A stretch of DNA of 64,000 nt from Margaritifera margaritifera (lineage: Eukaryota; Mollusca; Bivalvia; Unionida; Margaritiferidae). The notes beneath the pieces are model-generated. The model was not told the DNA's origin, ran no database searches, and saw nothing but the letters and a program-made list of their open reading frames with translations. A program made the position numbers and the translations under genes. Of the stretch, positions 61,120 through 64,000 are shown in pieces (within the stretch, counting starts at the first letter, position 1; every line of letters starts with the position of its first letter). The DNA lies in the NCBI GenBank assembly GCA_029931535.1, contig JAQPZY010001695.1:1981001-2045000 (forward strand), written 5' to 3'.

Positions 61120-61570
61120 TGTGAATTCACTTTTTTCATGGGGTACCAATTTTTGCAGATTGTATGGTTGCTACAAATAATAAATGTACAGATCCAACGA
61201 ACAATGATCCATCTGTGGAAACCACGACCCCCACCCTACCCCGACCCCCCAATCCTCAGTACATCAATTTAAATACCAATCCAAATGCCATTTTTTGCTA
61301 AACCATTAAAATTGATGCCCACAAAAATAATTCACTGTAATATTTAGCAACATTATGTTATGCGGTGTCATGAAAGAATACATTGTCTTTGCAGTTTTTT
61401 GGTATATGGACCTCTACACTTGTGTTCATTAGGTATGAAATTTACGAGATTCCTTCAATATTGTAAATTCTCTTCTTTTTGTGGGATACCAGTTTGAGTG
61501 GATTTCATGGTTGCTACAAACAGCAACTTAAAAAACCCAGTGAACAATAATCAATTGGTGAAGATAATAG
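61120..61570. repeat. Two diverged copies of a dispersed repeat
   Basis: GTACCAATTTTTGCAGATTG then TATGGTTGCTACAAAT at 61142-61178, and GATACCAGTTTGAGTGGATT then TCATGGTTGCTACAAAC at 61485-61520. Both are preceded by TGTGAATTCAC/TGTAAATTCTC and followed by GAACAATGATC/GAACAATAATC. A possible short peptide frame at 61194-61300 is not splice-supported. Confidence 0.6.
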
Positions 61571-61602
61571 GATCTTCTTTTTCCAATACATAAATGTAAG
61601 TA

Positions 61603-61972
61603 CACTGGTCCCCCTCTTGAGAGGGCCCTTCACAATAGAGGTTATCACCAGTCCACAGGACAGCTTGCTCAATGCCAAATTACTGCATTCACTCATTATA
61701 GAGCCCTTCATTATAACATTTCTCATTATAAGGCAGATATGGTTATGGATTCCATTTCTGTATTCAGTAGTGGAATAATATATATAATGTACTTTGTGAT
61801 AAGGTGCTCTCACTATAAGGTGGTATACTCAGTGGCTGCCATGGACAGCCTTTTAATAAGGGAGTGATGTAGTTGTGTTTTACTGTCTTTTTCCCTGCAT
61901 GAAAGACTATCCCTTTTATCGGGTTATCTTTGTATTGCAGAAGGGGTGGCCTGATAAGAATGGAGACCACTG
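61603..61972. mobile_element. CAGTGGTCCCC-type MITE with a nested MITE
   Basis: Outer ends CACTGGTCCCCCTCTTGAG and GATAAGAATGGAGACCACTG. Inside, 61683-61869 is a second element starting CTGCATTCACTCATTATAG and ending TTTTAATAAGGGAGTGATG with TA outside, a relative of the elements at 31214 and 38732. Confidence 0.7.
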
Positions 61973-62819
61973 CACTTACAAAAATGTATTTTTTGTAACA
62001 CTAGGAAATTGATACTCTTCAAAATAGAAAATAGGAAAAATTGATACTCTTCAAAATAGATAAATTCACAGTACATTATTCTGCTTGCTTCTCACAGCAA
62101 AATCGTAGCATATATTATTCAGCTGATATCATAAACTTAGTATTTAATAGCAGTAATACAATACTTGCTACTATTGCATTGCTTACCTTTTCTGGGATGC
62201 CAAGTCCCCAGTCCAGGTTAAATATTCCCTCTTTCATTTAGTATTTAGTAATTGGAAGTCCAGAATTGAAAAGAACATGATCCCTGTCCAATTTATTGCT
62301 GAACTGAATATTAGAATATTTGAATAAGAATACTTTTTGATGAATATTTGAATCTGAAATTGCTATTAGATTATTCATTGCATCATTTACATATGAAAGT
62401 GTTCACTTTTAATGCACCTTGCGAGACAACCCCTCACGATATGTAGTGTCATTTAGAGCCCATACTATGTATATATACACTGAATTCCCATGAAGCTAGA
62501 GACCTGACAACAGCTATGAACAAACCACACGTCACTATATGAGAATACTTTGAATTGTGTTCCCTAGACAGAAAAAAGCACAATGCAAACTTTGTGAATA
62601 CAGCCATTGACACATTACTGCCATTGCCAGTACTAAAACCCTGAGAGAAAATCAGAATTTTGTTCATTGCTTGAAACATTTTAAGTTTAAAGTTGTTCAT
62701 TAACTTCAGTTCACAGAGAATTTACTGTTATAGTTTTGTTTCTTTTCTATAATAGTTCTTTATCAATCATATGAAAACAAATGGAAGTTCTAAATTTTGT
62801 ACTTGGTTAATCGTGCCTT
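61973..62819. other. KATNAL2 intron 5, no feature recognised
   Basis: A minus-strand 83-codon frame (62449-62700) was considered and has no supporting motif. Confidence 0.45.
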
Positions 62820-63656
62820 ATGAATTTTACGAGCAGTGCAGACTCAGAAAAGCTCTCCCAATCATGCCCAGCTTTCACAAAACTTCTCTGCCTTGAGTAC
62901 GTACTGGACTCTATTTTTGATTGGGCATCACTTGAAAATTACAGCAAAATTACTGCAAATAACCCAGCTTTCAAACAATTGTCCATGCATTTACAGGTTA
63001 TACAGTGGAGATAGGAAGTTTTGAGTCAAATAGACAAGTACAGACTCAAATTAACATGTTTTGTGAAAGCTTGGCCAGGTTTACATAGAGGTTCTGTACC
63101 ATTTGCAGCATGGAAACAGTTACCACACGATTATTAATTGTTATAAATTCTGTGCAGTATTTTTGCTATTTGCAGACACAAAATGTACCTTGCTTTAAAT
63201 GTTCATGTTTCCCTCTGCTAGCTAAAAATATACTGCACATAGTCCCAAGTAAGTAAAAATCTAGTCTACATATGTTTCACCCACGTAGGAAAATTGTTTA
63301 GAGATTACCCCTCAGACAGTACTCCCACGCATTCTCTGTTTTCATTGGCTGTTACAAATTTATGCAGATATAACGATGGCAGCTTCCATGGGTATGACTG
63401 GGTTTGTATTCTGCAAAAAGAAATCTTTAAGTGTGTGTGTTTAAATGTCATCCACAATGTTTTTATCATAGAAGGATTGTGTAGCTTAGTAAATCAGCAA
63501 CATGGAACAAAAGACAAGTCTATATGCAAGTCAGATTGGTCACCATTGTTTACAGAATTTGTGAGGAATTCTGACTTTGTGGCTTCTAATTCAACCTATG
63601 TTGACAATGACAGTGGTAAATATTTCATGATGACATCGCAACAGATATTCAAATAA
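62820..63656 (+). pseudogene. Unrecognised coding sequence broken by stops, single frame
   Basis: From ATG at 62820 to the stop at 63654-63656 one frame gives about 278 codons with about five in-frame stops (TAG 63012, TAA 63135 and 63144, TAG about 63222 and 63240) and no evident frameshift in the better parts. The stretches look coding: FDWASLENYSKITANNPAF, then after the first stop LTCFVKAWPGLHRGSVPFA, then GYDWVCILQKEIFKCVC and SNSTYVDNDSGKYFMMTSQQ near the end. Composition is that of a globular protein, unlike the repeats around it. I do not recognise a family. It lies in KATNAL2 intron 5. It could be a transposon or integrated-virus relic, or a retro-copied host gene. Confidence 0.5.
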
Positions 63657-63733
63657 AGATCAAATACAGACTACACAAATATATAAAAATAGTAAAATCA
63701 GGTATTCGTTTCAGCACTAGTCTGATTCCTTAG

Positions 63734-63934
63734 TCATAGCCAACATAAAGAATATCTTCGTCTTTTTCCTTGGACTTCATGTGAGTAACGTGTGCCAAGT
63801 CGATCAGCATAACTTGCCTTTGTTGTCATTTTTAAACATCTATTCAGTGAATCATATACCTTTTTGTGTCAATTGAGTGTTCTTCTCCACAGTCCTTGCA
63901 CTATTTTAGTGTTTTTTGTGTTCATTTTACTCAT
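63734..63934 (-). pseudogene. Unrecognised basic frame, tail-to-tail with the preceding one
   Basis: On the minus strand from ATG at 63934 one frame runs about 66 codons with a single internal TGA. It contains VYDSLNRCLKMTTKASYAD and RLGTRYSHEVQGKRRRYSL, rich in Lys and Arg, then stops at 63734. It reads as coding rather than random, but is broken and unassigned. Its stop is only 77 bp from the stop of the plus-strand relic, which suggests they were parts of one compact element. Confidence 0.35.
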
Positions 63935-64000
63935 TTTTGAAGGGTTTTTGCACTTTGCTTAGCAGACAAAAATGCTTCTCTTCATTGTTCCTCTTCTTTC

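Noticed and set aside
59674..61180. Further KATNAL2 exons after acceptor-like TTTTTTCAG (59674), TTCCAG (61034) and TTTTGCAG (61160)
   Set aside because: In the phase left by exon 5 each runs into a stop codon within a few codons and none matches the known protein.

Overview
This is an AT-rich, intron-dominated piece of an animal nuclear genome, most likely a mollusc and probably a bivalve. That placement is inference. It rests on long introns, on tRNA-headed SINEs carrying a Meta/Deu-like core, on many arrays of 120-190 bp imperfect repeats, and on the density of short TIR elements. No bacterial-style gene is present. Most open frames longer than 60 codons are chance frames in repeats. Two spliced genes can be supported, both only partly inside the window.

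Left part (about 5.7-9.8 kb, minus strand): the first two coding exons of KGD4/MRPS36, the small adaptor subunit of the mitochondrial 2-oxoglutarate dehydrogenase complex. The exon 1 frame (MATAARVVR) and exon 2 frame (TVKPHVPQIKFPTRKAGVK) join in phase and match the start of the human protein. The remaining exons should lie left of base 1. Right of 13.28 kb, on the plus strand and divergent from KGD4, five coding exons of KATNAL2 (katanin p60-like 2) run to 58.69 kb: 13286-13339, 31085-31155, 36123-36289, 56400-56442 and 58675-58692. All junctions keep phase. They encode the N-terminal LisH region. The AAA ATPase exons should lie beyond base 64000. A possible alternative first exon sits at 28549-28596. 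The 3.5 kb between the two start codons is the presumed divergent promoter region.

The rest is mobile and repetitive DNA, mostly in KATNAL2 introns. It includes a 217-bp double-hairpin MITE family (11 near-complete copies plus traces); two pogo/Tigger-type 1.1 kb elements in opposite orientation; several hAT-type and TA-flanked MITEs, some nested two or three deep; decayed BED-finger (hAT-like) and DDE (pogo-like) transposase fragments; five SINE copies, all on the minus strand; three copies of a composite element built of about 130-bp repeats; five other arrays of about 125-190-bp units; and at least ten minisatellites.

The least explained piece is at the right end. A single-frame but stop-broken coding sequence (62820-63656, plus) faces a second broken frame (63734-63934, minus) tail to tail. 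I recognise neither.
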